Assembly (NCBI RefSeq): GCF_963678635.1
Contig: NC_087071.1
Coordinates: 30,804,141 to 30,868,140, forward strand
DNA length: 64,000 nt
DNA from: Symsagittifera roscoffensis
Lineage: Eukaryota; Xenacoelomorpha; Acoela; Convolutidae
Direction: 5' to 3'
The notes under the pieces were generated by a model, which ran no database searches, was not told the DNA's origin, and was given only the letters and a program-made list of their open reading frames with translations. This document shows, piece after piece, positions 63,963 through 64,000 of the stretch; position 1 is the stretch's first letter; each line of letters begins with the position of its first letter. The position numbers and the translations under genes are program-made.

Positions 63963-64000
63963 TCCCTGAAGAGGGGCGTCCGCCCCCCCCCCCCTAAACC

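Overview
The window is AT-rich eukaryotic DNA, most likely from an invertebrate animal. Its genes are split into small exons by long AT-rich introns, with GT/AG boundaries, pyrimidine-AG acceptors and AATAAA poly(A) signals. One gene is a seven-helix peptide-type receptor, and much of the rest is transposon-derived. Nothing here fixes the species.

Layout. (1) 1-9,297 is one copy of a >9 kb segmental duplication; the second copy is 35,114-44,409, same orientation. Each carries one exon of an unrecognised cysteine-rich protein (1,890-2,119 and 37,003-37,231); the preceding exon for copy 2 is at 34,334-34,527 and its splice phase fits. (2) About 9,313-18,284, minus strand, is a complex retrovirus-like element: the C-terminal tail of pol, then five closely packed ORFs, namely two tiny membrane proteins, a 378-codon ORF with no ATG, an 872-aa chuvirus/gB-type envelope glycoprotein and a 597-aa orphan protein. 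A 200-N gap hides the rest of pol/gag and the 5' LTR. (3) 18,485-18,990 is a broken non-LTR reverse transcriptase. (4) 19-26 kb holds foldback DNA elements and two 3'-terminal exons of a plus-strand gene. (5) 26,420-33,936, minus strand, is a complete Ty3/gypsy LTR retrotransposon with 326-bp LTRs (two differences), a 5-bp target duplication AAGCA, a tRNA-Ser-like primer site and a pol broken in several places. (6) 44.4-53.3 kb is a repeat-dense stretch: a MITE, a 1.9-kb foldback element, a 554-bp unit repeated in tandem, TACAGAT minisatellites and two eroded relics of the 597-aa orphan gene. (7) 53,344-57,862, minus strand, is a five-exon rhodopsin-family receptor; all phases agree and give 359 aa. 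(8) 58-64 kb is non-coding with MITEs, a ~30-bp degenerate tandem repeat, a palindrome-rich foldback element and a 192-bp hairpin.

The most unusual system is the complex retroelement. It joins a chuvirus-like envelope to four further downstream ORFs, two with ATGA stop/start overlaps. About 1.2 kb of its sense strand upstream of the envelope start holds a single ATG, a pattern that points to non-AUG initiation, leaky scanning or splicing. An intron with a TACTAAC branch site directly follows the last stop codon. Relics at 52-53 kb show that the orphan gene belongs to a wider family in this genome.
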